Shown piece by piece: positions 44,791-54,236 of a stretch of DNA of 64,000 nt (its first letter is position 1; the number at the start of each line of letters is the position of its first letter). The DNA lies in contig JAIBEW010000023.1 of the NCBI GenBank assembly GCA_019459085.1, positions 62,001 to 126,000 of the forward strand, in the 5' to 3' direction. The notes under the pieces are model-generated. The model had not been told where the DNA came from, ran no database searches, and worked only from the letters and a program-made list of their open reading frames with translations. Origin of the DNA: Kaistella sp. (lineage in GTDB: Bacteria; Bacteroidota; Bacteroidia; Flavobacteriales; Weeksellaceae). The position numbers and the translations under genes are program-made.

Positions 44791-45813
44791 TTAAAAAAGC
44801 TGATCCGGTCTTTTCGGAACACTAATATTCAAATGTTTATACGCTTTTTCCGTCACTTCACGTCCTCGCGGCGTTCTGATAATAAAACCCTCCTGAATCA
44901 GGAATGGTTCATATACTTCTTCAAGCGTTTCAGGGTTTTCACCGATTGAAGTGGCCAATGCAGAAATTCCCACCGGTTTTCCGCGGAAATTTTCAATCAT
45001 CACGCGCATAATTTTATTGTCCATATCATCAAGGCCGAATTCATCTACATTCAGAGAATTTAAAGCGAATTTTGTAATCCCGATTTCAATTTCTCCGTTT
45101 CCCTTAATTTCCGCAAAATCGCGCACTCGTCTAAGTAGAGCATTTGCTATTCTCGGAGTTCCACGGCTTCTTCTGGCAATTTCCAAAGCCGCATCTTCAT
45201 AGATTTTTACGCCCAAAACGCGTGCGCTTCTTTCGATAATCATTCCGAGAAGTTCAATAGTATAATATTCGAGCCGCGACTGGATCCCAAATCTGGCGAG
45301 CATAGGTTTCGTCAGCATTCCGCTTCTGGTTGTGGCGCCTACTAATGTAAAAGGATTCAGCCCGATCTGTACACTTCGTGCATTAGGTCCCGATTCCAGC
45401 ATAATGTCGATTTTATAATCTTCCATTGCCGAATACAGGTATTCCTCCACAATCGGAGAAAGCCGGTGGATTTCATCAATAAAAAGCACGTCGTTTTCTT
45501 CAAGATTCGTGAGCAGTCCGGCCAGACTTCCGGGTTTGTCCAGAACCGGACCGGAAGTTATTTTGCAGCCTACTCCCAATTCATTTGCGATAATATGGGC
45601 CAAAGTAGTCTTCCCCAGACCCGGCGGGCCGTGCAGAAGCACATGGTCGAGCGCTCCGCCGCGGTTTTTTGCGGCTGCCACAAAAACCTCCAGATTGTCG
45701 AGGGTTTTCCGCTGTCCGGCAAAGTCCTGAAAACTTTGCGGCCGGATTTTTTCTTCCTGCAACAGTTCATCATCGGAAAAATTCTCTTTGTCGGCGTGCA
45801 AAAAATCGGGCAT
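44791..45813 (-). CDS. ruvB: Holliday junction branch-migration helicase RuvB
   Basis: 340-residue AAA+ ATPase that drives branch migration with RuvA. Walker [10 protein letters not shown] lies at 62-70, Walker B in VLFIDEIHR, and the sensor/Arg-finger region in [16 protein letters not shown]. The C-terminal winged helix ends in [19 protein letters not shown], given here as [13 protein letters not shown]. First gene of the ruvB-paiB-like-MBL-coaE series, behind its own promoter. Confidence 0.97.
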   Translation of the reverse strand: MPDFLHADKENFSDDELLQEEKIRPQSFQDFAGQRKTLDNLEVFVAAAKNRGGALDHVLLHGPPGLGKTTLAHIIANELGVGCKITSGPVLDKPGSLAGLLTNLEENDVLFIDEIHRLSPIVEEYLYSAMEDYKIDIMLESGPNARSVQIGLNPFTLVGATTRSGMLTKPMLARFGIQSRLEYYTIELLGMIIERSARVLGVKIYEDAALEIARRSRGTPRIANALLRRVRDFAEIKGNGEIEIGITKFALNSLNVDEFGLDDMDNKIMRVMIENFRGKPVGISALATSIGENPETLEEVYEPFLIQEGFIIRTPRGREVTEKAYKHLNISVPKRPDQLF

Positions 45814-45835
45814 TTTTGGTGGATTTGTATATCTT

Positions 45836-45843
45836 CAAAAGTA
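45836..45843 (-). promoter_or_regulatory. -7 element of the ruvB operon
   Basis: The complement reads TACTTTTG, 22 bases before the ruvB ATG. Confidence 0.55.
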
Positions 45844-46010
45844 AGAATTTTTTAGGGAATTCGGGAATGTTTAACTGTTGAATACAAAAGAATTGAACGC
45901 CGGAAAATAATGCTTACACACCTGATTGACGTCCTGAATATCTCTCATTTATGACAGATTAGCTGATGAAATCGCATAAAATTGTGTTTTAAATTCCTAT
46001 TTTTACCAAT

Positions 46011-47234
46011 ATGAAATTAATCGGTCCTTTTAAGCAAATTGTTACGCTTGCGAATCTTCCGCTGCGCGGAAAACTGTCGGATGACCAGCTCGAGATCATC
46101 GAAAACGGCGGGATTTTAGTAGATGACGGCAAAGTTGTTGAAATAGCAAGTTTTGAGTTCTTGAAGAATGAAGCAAAACACTCCCAGATCGAGTTGATTG
46201 AAGACGAACAGATTTGTTTGCCCGCTTTCACCGATTCGCACACCCACATCTGTTTCGGTGGGAACCGGGCCAACGATTTTGCCATGCGCAACGCAGGAAA
46301 AACCTATCTGGAAATTGCCGAAAGCGGCGGCGGAATCTGGAGTTCTGTTCAGCATACCAGAAATGCCTCGGAAGTGGAATTGTTAGAAACCACTTTAGAA
46401 AGGATCAATTCCCTGATTTCTTTGGGAATAACAACGATTGAAATAAAATCCGGCTACGGTTTGGATCTGGAAAATGAACTGAAAATGCTTCGTGTGATTC
46501 AAAAAGCACAGACATTTACAAATGCTACTCTTGTTCCGACCTGCCTTTCTGCGCATCTGAAACCGAGAGATTTTAAAGGAAGTTCTGAAGAATATCTGAA
46601 TTATATTGTCGATGAAATTCTGCCGCAGGTAAAAGAAGAAAAACTTTCAGACCGGGTGGATATTTTCATTGAAAAATCTGCTTTTCAACCTGAAGAAAGC
46701 AAACAATTCCTGTTAAAAGCGAAAGCATTAGGATTTCACATAACGGTTCATGCAGACCAGTTCACGCCGGGAAGTTCCCGGATTGCCGTAGAAGTTGGCG
46801 CGAAGTCTGCGGATCATCTGGAGGCGACAATTGACCAAGATATTCAGTTTTTGGCCAATTCAGAAACGGTTGCTGTCGCGCTTCCCGGCGCCAGTTTAGG
46901 TTTGGGCGAAAAGTTCACGCCCGCACGGAAAATACTGGATTATAACGGAATTTTAGCCATCGCAAGTGACTGGAATCCGGGTTCGGCACCGATGGGAAAT
47001 CTCATTACGCAGGCCAGTATTTTAGCAACTTTTGAAAAGCTGTCTACCGCAGAAGTTTTGGCAGGAATAACGTTCCGTTCTGCTTTTGCTTTGGGACTGG
47101 ATGACCGTGGAAAACTGGAAAAACGAAAAAAAGCAGATTTTGTAACATTCAAAACAGATAATTTTCAGAACGTCCTCTATCAACAGGGAAGCTTGAAAAA
47201 GGAAAGTGTTTTCATTGATGGAATTAAGGTTTAA
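46011..47234 (+). CDS. hutI: Imidazolonepropionase
   Basis: 407-residue amidohydrolase; third step of histidine degradation, giving formimidoylglutamate. Metal motif DSHTHICFGGNRANDFAMRN holds the HxH pair. VHADQF and SADHLEA carry the other histidines, and ASDWNPGSAP the conserved Asp. It is followed by a tiny membrane gene and hutG on the same strand. hutH and hutU are not in the window. Confidence 0.95.
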   Translation: MKLIGPFKQIVTLANLPLRGKLSDDQLEIIENGGILVDDGKVVEIASFEFLKNEAKHSQIELIEDEQICLPAFTDSHTHICFGGNRANDFAMRNAGKTYLEIAESGGGIWSSVQHTRNASEVELLETTLERINSLISLGITTIEIKSGYGLDLENELKMLRVIQKAQTFTNATLVPTCLSAHLKPRDFKGSSEEYLNYIVDEILPQVKEEKLSDRVDIFIEKSAFQPEESKQFLLKAKALGFHITVHADQFTPGSSRIAVEVGAKSADHLEATIDQDIQFLANSETVAVALPGASLGLGEKFTPARKILDYNGILAIASDWNPGSAPMGNLITQASILATFEKLSTAEVLAGITFRSAFALGLDDRGKLEKRKKADFVTFKTDNFQNVLYQQGSLKKESVFIDGIKV

Positions 47235-47242
47235 GTTAATAT

Positions 47243-47461
47243 ATGAGGAATGTACTTCTTTATCTGATTTCCATTTTAGTATCATTATGCTCTCTTTATT
47301 TTTTAACAATGATGTGGGTTTTTAGTGTACTAAATAAAAGACTGGGAGAATCATTTAATTTTAGAGATATTCTTCTTTCTTTGATTTGGTTAACAGTTTT
47401 TGGGTTCTTAATTTATTTTGTAGTGAAGATTATTCAGAGTATTTATAAATTTTTAAAATAA
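47243..47461 (+). CDS. Small membrane protein between hutI and hutG
   Basis: 72 residues with two helices (about 4-32 and 42-65) and a short polar loop (NKRLGESFNFRD). It starts 8 bases after hutI and ends 7 bases before hutG, so it is in the same transcript. No family recognised. The tight packing makes a real gene likely; a link to histidine use is only suggested by position. Confidence 0.6.
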   Translation: MRNVLLYLISILVSLCSLYFLTMMWVFSVLNKRLGESFNFRDILLSLIWLTVFGFLIYFVVKIIQSIYKFLK

Positions 47462-47468
47462 ACGCAGC

Positions 47469-48383
47469 ATGATTTGGCAGGGAAGAATTGACGGAACAGA
47501 CCCCTTACAGCACCGGATTTTTCAGAGAGTTTCTTTGGAAAACGATTACGCGAATATTTCACCGAACGATTTCGTTTTACATGGTTTTACCGTAGATGAA
47601 GGCGTAACCAGAAATAAAGGCAGAGCAGGAGCAAAAGATGCTCCAGATGTCATCCGTAAAAACATCGCCAATTTTCCGGTCATCAGTCCGGATTTTGTGC
47701 TGAAAGATTTTGGAAACATTTCCTGCATTGATGGTAATTTAGAAACAGCTCAGTTTGAACTCGCTGAAATAACTGCGCAAATCTTTCAAAAAGGAGGAAA
47801 ATCTGTGGTTTTCGGTGGTGGACATGAAGTGACATTTGGCCATTATTCCGGTCTCAGAAATGCTTTTCCCGGAAAGAAAATCGGCATTATTAATATCGAT
47901 GCTCATTTTGACAACCGCGAGCCGGAGATAGGAACCGGCGCAAGTTCAGGAACGGGTTTCTGGCAGATCGCCCAGGAAGGCGAAATCCATTCGCTGCATA
48001 TTGGAATCCAAAGAAATTCCAACACGCTTAAACTGTTTGATACGGCACATCAGTACGGTATGAAGTATATTTTAAACGACGAGCTTTTTTTTGAAAACCT
48101 GCCGAATATCTATCAGAAAATAGATGATTTTTATGAAAGCATCGACGTTTTGTACCTCACCGTTTGCATGGATGTTTTCAATGCTTCCATCGCTCCGGGA
48201 GTTTCCGCTTCGGCGTATAACGGGATTTTTGCCGATGCCGCTTTTATGCATTTCTTCAGACATATTTTAAAAAATGACAAACTTATGGCCTTGGATGTTG
48301 CGGAAGTGAATCCTGCCTTTGATATTCAGGACCGCACCGCAAGACTGGCCGCCAGTTTAGTAAACGAATGGTTTATGATTTAA
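47469..48383 (+). CDS. hutG: Formimidoylglutamase
   Basis: 304-residue ureohydrolase (arginase family) that turns N-formimidoyl-glutamate into glutamate and formamide with two Mn ions. Metal motifs are GGGHEVTFGH, NIDAHFDNR and CMDVFNASIAPG. The N-terminal GRIDGTDPLQHRIFQ is typical of HutG. It follows hutI and the small membrane gene. Confidence 0.93.
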   Translation: MIWQGRIDGTDPLQHRIFQRVSLENDYANISPNDFVLHGFTVDEGVTRNKGRAGAKDAPDVIRKNIANFPVISPDFVLKDFGNISCIDGNLETAQFELAEITAQIFQKGGKSVVFGGGHEVTFGHYSGLRNAFPGKKIGIINIDAHFDNREPEIGTGASSGTGFWQIAQEGEIHSLHIGIQRNSNTLKLFDTAHQYGMKYILNDELFFENLPNIYQKIDDFYESIDVLYLTVCMDVFNASIAPGVSASAYNGIFADAAFMHFFRHILKNDKLMALDVAEVNPAFDIQDRTARLAASLVNEWFMI

Positions 48384-48413
48384 AAATCATTCAACTTTAA
48401 CCTCAGATTCCTT

Positions 48414-49706
48414 ATGCAAAAAAACATTCAGATTAAATTAAAAACCGCAGATAAAGCTTTTAACGATTGGAAAAAAGTTCCTTTTGCTCACCGGCAGAAA
48501 CTGCTGAAAAAATTAGCGAAAGTTCTTAAGAATAATTCGGAAAAATACGCAAAGATCATCACCAAAGAAATGAATAAACCCATTTCACAGTCTATTGCTG
48601 AGGTGGAGAAATGTGCATTGATGATTGATTATTACGCCAAAGCAGCCAATGTTTTGAAACCGGAAAAGATTGAAACTGAATTCAGAATTTCCGAAATCCA
48701 TTACGTTCCAAAAGGCGTGATTTTGGGTGTGATGCCGTGGAATTTTCCGTTTTGGCAGGTGCTGAGGTTTGTAGTCCCTTCTATTTTGGCCGGAAATACA
48801 GTGGTTTTAAAACATGCATCGATCTGTTTCGGCAGCGGAAATGCAATTGAAAAAATATTTCTGGAAGCCGGTTTTCCGAAAGGAATTTTTCAGAACCTTG
48901 AAATCGGTCATGATGAGGTGAAGGAAGTTCTTGAAAACCTTGTTATAAAAGCGGTGAGTTTAACGGGAAGCGAAAAAGCCGGTGCTGAAGTTGCTTCAAT
49001 CGCCGGAAAGAACATTAAAAAATCTTTACTTGAACTCGGAGGAAGCGATGCATTTATCGTTCTGGACGATGCAGATTTCAAAAACGCCGCCGAAAGTGGT
49101 GCGAAAGCCCGGCTTCAAAATTGCGGACAGGCCTGCAATGCCGGAAAAAGATTCATCATCCAAAAAGATGTGGAAAAGGAATTTCTGCCGGTTTTTGTAA
49201 AAGAATATCAGAAATATGTCCCTGGAAATCCTTTAAAAAAGGAAACGAAAATTGCCGGAATGGCAAGACCCGATTTAGCTGACGAACTCGAAAAACAATA
49301 CAATAAGGCCATAAAGTTTGGTGCCGAAATCATCCTTCCCCTGGAAAGGATTTCTGACATTGCCTTTATTCCCGGTCTGATTAAAGTGAAAGCAGGAAAC
49401 CCCATTCTGGAAGAAGAACTTTTCGGCCCGCTCGGAATGGTCATGATTGCAAAAAATGATGAAGAAGCTTTAAAAATGGCCAATGATATTCCATTCGGGC
49501 TGTCGAATTCGGTTTGGACCAAAGATAAAAAAAGACAGCAGTTCTTTATTGAAAATTTGGACTCAGGAACTGTGAGCATCAACAAGGAAACCAGCTCAGA
49601 TCCGAGACTGCCTTTTGGCGGCGCAAAATCTTCAGGTTACGGTGTGGAACTTTCGTTACTGGCACTGAAGGAATTTGTAACCGTTAAAACTGTCGTAGGA
49701 AACTAA
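48414..49706 (+). CDS. Aldehyde dehydrogenase, probably succinate-semialdehyde dehydrogenase, short form
   Basis: 430 residues. NAD(P)-binding and catalytic residues are intact: MPWNFPFWQV (N110), the Glu in LLELGGSDAF (E207) and the nucleophile in CGQACNAGKRF (C241), with EELFGPLGMV later. The protein begins at the helix that normally follows an N-terminal strand; about 25 residues (the usual INPATGE segment) are missing and no in-frame start exists upstream, since a stop codon lies 30 bases before the ATG. The closest match in pattern is the GabD/SSADH group. It lies 30 bases after hutG. Confidence 0.85.
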   Translation: MQKNIQIKLKTADKAFNDWKKVPFAHRQKLLKKLAKVLKNNSEKYAKIITKEMNKPISQSIAEVEKCALMIDYYAKAANVLKPEKIETEFRISEIHYVPKGVILGVMPWNFPFWQVLRFVVPSILAGNTVVLKHASICFGSGNAIEKIFLEAGFPKGIFQNLEIGHDEVKEVLENLVIKAVSLTGSEKAGAEVASIAGKNIKKSLLELGGSDAFIVLDDADFKNAAESGAKARLQNCGQACNAGKRFIIQKDVEKEFLPVFVKEYQKYVPGNPLKKETKIAGMARPDLADELEKQYNKAIKFGAEIILPLERISDIAFIPGLIKVKAGNPILEEELFGPLGMVMIAKNDEEALKMANDIPFGLSNSVWTKDKKRQQFFIENLDSGTVSINKETSSDPRLPFGGAKSSGYGVELSLLALKEFVTVKTVVGN

Positions 49707-49740
49707 ACTGATTCAGCGATTTTACTGAAAATAATTAAAA

Positions 49741-49772
49741 AAAATCCTGAAGTGTATTCAGGAATTTTTTTA
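49741..49772. terminator. Terminator between the dehydrogenase and pyk
   Basis: AATCCTGAA-GTGTA-TTCAGGAATT with flanking A and T runs, between convergent genes; it overlaps the pyk stop region. Confidence 0.7.
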
Positions 49773-51215
49773 AATTGTTGTCAGTCTGAAAGTATTGGTT
49801 CGGCCACCTTCGTAGGCCGGCGTAGCATTCAGGTTGATTACAAAATCGCCCTGTTCCACAAACCCGTAATTGTGGGTGAGCATATTGACCTGAATAATGG
49901 TTTCATCCGTAGACTTCTCCATATCATAATAAAAAGCACGGACTCCCCAAAGGAGATTCAGCATCGTAATCACGCGGAGGTTTGAACTGAAAACAATAAT
50001 ATGCGAGTTCGGTCGGTGCGCAGAAATCTGAAAAGCCGTGTAGCCGGAATGAGTTAAGGTAATAATCGCCTCAACATTGGTGGTTTTTGCAATCCTTACA
50101 GCAGCCAGACACACTCTGTTGGTAATGAAACGGTCATCAATACAGTCGAATTCGTGTTCAACAGGAGAATTTTTTTTCTGATAGAAATGGGTACGTTCAA
50201 TATTTTTCACTATTTTAGACATGTTCTGAACCACTTCAACCGGGTATCTGCCCACTGAAGTTTCCCCTGAAAGCATTACGGCATCTGCGCCATCCAGAAC
50301 GGAATTGGCTACGTCATTTACTTCGGCACGTGTAGGAGTCAGACTGTTGATCATTGTTTCCATCATTTGAGTGGCAATAATCACAGGTTTTGAATAGTTT
50401 CTGGCTTTTTCCACCAAAGTTTTCTGGATGGCAGGGACCTGTTCCATCGGTACTTCAACACCCAAATCGCCACGCGCAACCATCAGACCGTCGCATTCCA
50501 TCAGGATTTCGTCGATGTTTTTTACGCCTTCAGGCTTCTCGATTTTTGCAATAATCGGAGTTTTCTGTTTGTTGGTAGGATGGTCGCTCATGATTTTTTT
50601 GAGATCAATGATGTCCTGAGCGTGACGCACAAACGAAAGTGCAATCCAGTCCAGTTCCAGATCCAGCATAAAGTTGGCATCTTCAATATCTTTTTCGGTA
50701 AGCGCAGGAAGCGACACATTTGTGTTTGGGAGATTGACTCCTTTTTTGGAACTCAAAGGTCCACCCTGAATTGTTTTCGCTCTTACGGTATCGATTCTGT
50801 TGGTTTCAAGCACTTCCAGAACGAGTTTTCCGTCATCAATCAAAATTCTTTCCCCAACATTTACATCCTGCGGGAACTGCTGATAAGTCATGTATACTCT
50901 TTCGGAATCGCCTTCAATTTTTTCGTTGGTAAAGGTTAAAATATCGCCGGGATTGAGGTATGAACCTTCTTTCACGACTCCAACCCTTAATTTCGGACCC
51001 TGTAAATCGCCTAAAATACTTACGGAAAAGCCGTACTCTTTATTAATCTCGCGGATGATTCTGACATTATTTCTAACCAAATCATAATCAGCATGGGAAA
51101 AGTTGATCCTGAAGACGTCAACTCCAGCCTGAATAAGCTGTACCATCGTCTCTTTATCAGAAGAAGCCGGACCGAGGGTAGCAATTATTTTGGTTTTTTT
51201 AAGATATTTATTCAT
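49770..51215 (-). CDS. pyk: Pyruvate kinase
   Basis: 481 residues; makes ATP and pyruvate from phosphoenolpyruvate. KTKIIATLGPASSD at the start, the FRINFSHAD substrate loop, IAKIEKPEGVKNIDEI with the catalytic Lys, MVARGDLGVEVP and ATQMMETMI are all conserved. The C-terminal regulatory domain is present (LTHSGYTAFQISAHRP). It is the last gene of the acpP-fabF-rnc-IPExxxVDY series and overlaps the gene before it by 8 bases. Confidence 0.97.
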   Translation of the reverse strand: MNKYLKKTKIIATLGPASSDKETMVQLIQAGVDVFRINFSHADYDLVRNNVRIIREINKEYGFSVSILGDLQGPKLRVGVVKEGSYLNPGDILTFTNEKIEGDSERVYMTYQQFPQDVNVGERILIDDGKLVLEVLETNRIDTVRAKTIQGGPLSSKKGVNLPNTNVSLPALTEKDIEDANFMLDLELDWIALSFVRHAQDIIDLKKIMSDHPTNKQKTPIIAKIEKPEGVKNIDEILMECDGLMVARGDLGVEVPMEQVPAIQKTLVEKARNYSKPVIIATQMMETMINSLTPTRAEVNDVANSVLDGADAVMLSGETSVGRYPVEVVQNMSKIVKNIERTHFYQKKNSPVEHEFDCIDDRFITNRVCLAAVRIAKTTNVEAIITLTHSGYTAFQISAHRPNSHIIVFSSNLRVITMLNLLWGVRAFYYDMEKSTDETIIQVNMLTHNYGFVEQGDFVINLNATPAYEGGRTNTFRLTTI

Positions 51216-51681
51216 AATATTGAATTATTTGGTAAAGCTCATCATCTGAGCTTAAAGAAAATTCCTGAATTTGAAAGACCAGGAGTTCAGGCAGCAAAAT
51301 TAAGGAAAAATCGGCAATAACGTCTGATGATGTAGCGATATAATCCACATCCATCTGATTATGTAACAGAAACTTAACAGACTCTTCTTCAGAAAAGAGT
51401 TCAAATGAATCCTTTTTCCGTATGCTTTCGTAAGAGACATTGCAGATGAAACGGAAACACGTTTTTACTTCGTGATGATAGGCCTTGAACTGTGTAAATT
51501 TATAAGTGAAGTAATCCCCGTCGATTACCAAATCCTCTATTCGCATAAAGCAGAAATGGTTGATTCTGTTGACCGTAAAAAATAGTTCGTAATCAGGAAT
51601 TTCTTTTGCCAACCGAACCAAACCAATGGTCAAATCGTCATTATCTTCTTCCAGACTAAAGAACTGTTTTTGGATTTTCAA
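51208..51681 (-). CDS. IPExxxVDY-family protein
   Basis: 157 residues. The family name motif appears as EIPDYELFFTVNRIN. The rest is an alpha/beta protein with no known catalytic pattern, and its function is unknown. The gene is overlapped by rnc upstream (26 bases) and by pyk downstream (8 bases), so all three are tightly coupled. This position between rnc and pyk is usual in Flavobacteriia. Confidence 0.85.
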   Translation of the reverse strand: MKIQKQFFSLEEDNDDLTIGLVRLAKEIPDYELFFTVNRINHFCFMRIEDLVIDGDYFTYKFTQFKAYHHEVKTCFRFICNVSYESIRKKDSFELFSEEESVKFLLHNQMDVDYIATSSDVIADFSLILLPELLVFQIQEFSLSSDDELYQIIQYYE

Positions 51682-52420
51682 GAATATTTTCTTTTTTATT
51701 TAAAATGTAAAAAGCGCGCTGTGCAGCTTTTTCTTCTGCTTTTTTCTTGGAACTGTCGGTGGCGTTCGAAACTTTCTCTTCACCCAGCCAAACATGACAT
51801 CTGAAAACGGTGACCTTTTGCGCCTGATGTTCTTCGCAGGTTTCGTATCGGATCAGGACTTTTTTCTTCTGGCTCCATTCCAGCAGTAAACCTTTATAAC
51901 TTACGATCTTGTTTTCAAGCTTGTTGATTTCCTGAGGCGTGAGCAGCTTTTCGAGGATGATTTTTTTACAGAAATCATAACCTAAATCCAGATAAATGGC
52001 ACCAACAAGGGCTTCGAAAAGATTTCCGCTGATGTTTTCGCTTAAAGTGATCGAATAACCCGGCTCCAGAAATTTCGTAAGCTGCAACTGTTCACCAATC
52101 CTGTTCAGATTTTTCCGGTTCACAATTTTAGATTTCATCTGGGTGAGATATCCTTCCCTTGCATTCGGATACGTCTGGAAAAGATGGCAGGAAATAATAG
52201 TGCCCAAAACCGAATCGCCCAGAAATTCGAGACGTTCATAGTTTTTAGGATCTGAATTTCTAGAGGAATTTTTCAGAGAAAAAGCTTCGCGGTAAAGTTG
52301 AATATTATTGATTCCGCAACCTGTAATTTTACTGATTTCAGAACTGAGATAATAATCGTTTTCCGTTAAAGTTTTTCTTCTGTGTCTGAGGAATTTAGAA
52401 AGGTATTTCTGTAACTCCAT
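51656..52420 (-). CDS. rnc: Ribonuclease III
   Basis: 254 residues; cleaves double-stranded RNA in rRNA precursors and other transcripts. The signature ERLEFLGDSVLG is at 62-73, with metal residues E65 and D69, and the second acidic pair is in NLFEALVGAIYLDLG. The C-terminal dsRNA-binding domain ends SSKKKAEEKAAQRAFYIL. It lies 12 bases after fabF and overlaps the next gene. Confidence 0.95.
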   Translation of the reverse strand: MELQKYLSKFLRHRRKTLTENDYYLSSEISKITGCGINNIQLYREAFSLKNSSRNSDPKNYERLEFLGDSVLGTIISCHLFQTYPNAREGYLTQMKSKIVNRKNLNRIGEQLQLTKFLEPGYSITLSENISGNLFEALVGAIYLDLGYDFCKKIILEKLLTPQEINKLENKIVSYKGLLLEWSQKKKVLIRYETCEEHQAQKVTVFRCHVWLGEEKVSNATDSSKKKAEEKAAQRAFYILNKKENILENPKTVL

Positions 52421-52432
52421 GCATCGTAGCCA

Positions 52433-53677
52433 TTAGATTTTTTTAAATAGAACGCAGGCGTTGTGGCCTCCGAATCCAAAAGTATTGCTCATGGCAATAT
52501 TCACATTTTTCTTTACCGCAGTATTGAAGGTAAAATTCAGTCTCTTGTCAATATTTTCATCATCTGTGAAATGATTGATGGTAGGAGGAACGATTCCGTG
52601 AATAATGGTACCCAAAGCTGCAATAGCTTCAATAACACCGGCTGCGCCTAAAAGATGGCCGGTCATGGATTTTGTTGAATTGATTTGAATGTCGTAAGCA
52701 TGATCGCCCAAAAGCCGTGAAATTGCGTTGGATTCTGCAATGTCACCCAGCGGAGTAGAAGTACCATGCATATTGATATGATCTACTTCGTCTGCTGTTA
52801 CTTCAGCATCTTCAAGACAGTTTTTCATGACAAGATACGCGCCTAAACCTTCAGGATGAGGTGCGGTCATGTGATACGCATCTGCACTCATTCCGCCGCC
52901 TTTTAATTCGGCATAAATGGTTGCTCCGCGTTTTTTTGCGTGTTCGTACTCCTCCAGAATAATAGAGCCGGCTCCTTCGCCCAGAACAAAACCGTCACGG
53001 TCTTTGTCAAATGGTCTTGAAGCAGTTTTAGGATCATCATTTCTGGTAGAAAGTGCCATCATGGCATTGAAACCGCCAACTCCGCTCGCTGTAACTGCAG
53101 CTTCAGAACCGCCGCACACAATAACATCAGCTTTACCTAACTGGATAAGCATTTTTGAATCGATTAAGGCGTTTGCTGAGGAAGCACAGGCTGAAACGGT
53201 GGTGTAATTAGGTCCGTGAAAGCCATACTCGATGGAAATGTGTCCCGGAGTAATGTCGGCAATCATTTTAGGAATAAAAAAAGGGTTAAATCTTGGAATT
53301 TCTGATTTTGCCCACTCCAGAACTTCATGTTCAAAAGTTTCGAGGCCTCCGATTCCGGAACCCCAGATTACTCCAACCCTGTTTTTGTCTACGTTATCTT
53401 CCATAATCCGGGAATGTGCGACCGCTTCGCGGGCTGCAATCATTCCGAACTGGGTATTCCGGTCCATTTTTTTAGATTCTTTTTTCTCTAAATAATCTAA
53501 TGGATTGAAATTTTTGATTTCGCAGGCAAATTTTGTTTTAAAATTTGTGGTATCAAAAAGAGTAATCGGAGCGGCTCCGCTCTCACCTTTGACAAGATTT
53601 TCCCAGTAATCTGCGGCATTCTTACCAATTGGGGTAAAGGCGCCAAAACCGGTTACAACTACTCTTTTTAATTCCAT
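52433..53677 (-). CDS. fabF: 3-oxoacyl-ACP synthase II
   Basis: 414 residues; condenses malonyl-ACP with a growing acyl-ACP in fatty-acid elongation. Catalytic Cys in VSACASSANAL (C164), and histidines in NMHGTSTPLGD and KSMTGHLLGAAG. NTFGFGGHNACV is the C-terminal glycine-rich loop. It sits 28 bases after acpP, its substrate carrier. Confidence 0.97.
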   Translation of the reverse strand: MELKRVVVTGFGAFTPIGKNAADYWENLVKGESGAAPITLFDTTNFKTKFACEIKNFNPLDYLEKKESKKMDRNTQFGMIAAREAVAHSRIMEDNVDKNRVGVIWGSGIGGLETFEHEVLEWAKSEIPRFNPFFIPKMIADITPGHISIEYGFHGPNYTTVSACASSANALIDSKMLIQLGKADVIVCGGSEAAVTASGVGGFNAMMALSTRNDDPKTASRPFDKDRDGFVLGEGAGSIILEEYEHAKKRGATIYAELKGGGMSADAYHMTAPHPEGLGAYLVMKNCLEDAEVTADEVDHINMHGTSTPLGDIAESNAISRLLGDHAYDIQINSTKSMTGHLLGAAGVIEAIAALGTIIHGIVPPTINHFTDDENIDKRLNFTFNTAVKKNVNIAMSNTFGFGGHNACVLFKKI

Positions 53678-53705
53678 AAATTCTAGAAATTTCTCTGATA
53701 AAGAA

Positions 53706-53945
53706 TTACTTGTTAACTACCTCTTCGATATAAGCGATGGCGTGACCTACTGTAGTAATTTTCTCAGCCTGATCGTCTGGAATCTGAATGTTAAATTCTT
53801 TTTCGAATTCCATGATAAGTTCCACAGTATCTAAAGAATCAGCTCCTAAATCGTTTGTGAAGCTCGCTTCTGGAGTTACTTCAGTTTCTTCAACGTCAAG
53901 CTTATCAGCGATGATAGCTTTTACTCTTGATGCAATGTCTGACAT
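53706..53945 (-). CDS. acpP: Acyl carrier protein
   Basis: 79 residues, strongly acidic four-helix protein. The phosphopantetheine serine is S37 in [16 protein letters not shown]. It is the first gene of the acpP-fabF-rnc-IPExxxVDY-pyk series, behind a TATATTTG element at 53980-53987. Confidence 0.97.
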   Translation of the reverse strand: MSDIASRVKAIIADKLDVEETEVTPEASFTNDLGADSLDTVELIMEFEKEFNIQIPDDQAEKITTVGHAIAYIEEVVNK

Positions 53946-53979
53946 AATAATTTATTTTTTAATATAATTGTTAATGGTG

Positions 53980-53987
53980 CAAATATA
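53980..53987 (-). promoter_or_regulatory. -7 element of the acpP operon
   Basis: The complement reads TATATTTG, 34 bases before the acpP ATG. The rest of the gap to the tmRNA (to 54200) holds no gene I can support, apart from the inverted copy noted at 54114-54125. Confidence 0.55.
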
Positions 53988-54200
53988 TAAAATTCTGAAT
54001 GATAAAACATTTTTTTGAATTTATTTGCGCTTTTTTGTTGCTACGATTTGATTATCAGGAGCAATTATTTCGGTGTTCTATATAAATGGATATAATCTGT
54101 TCATTGCTTAGGTAACTCCACTTATTTCAGTTACAGATTCAGAGAATTTTTAAAAGCCTCCCACACTCAATAATTGTGGTATCAAAAGTCAATGAAAACA

Positions 54201-54226
54201 AAAACCGCCTGATGAAAGGCGGTTTT
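54201..54226 (-). terminator. Terminator of the tmRNA gene
   Basis: 9-bp stem AAAACCGCC / GGCGGTTTT, 11 bases past the 3' end of the tmRNA. Confidence 0.85.
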
Positions 54227-54236
54227 GATTCATAAG

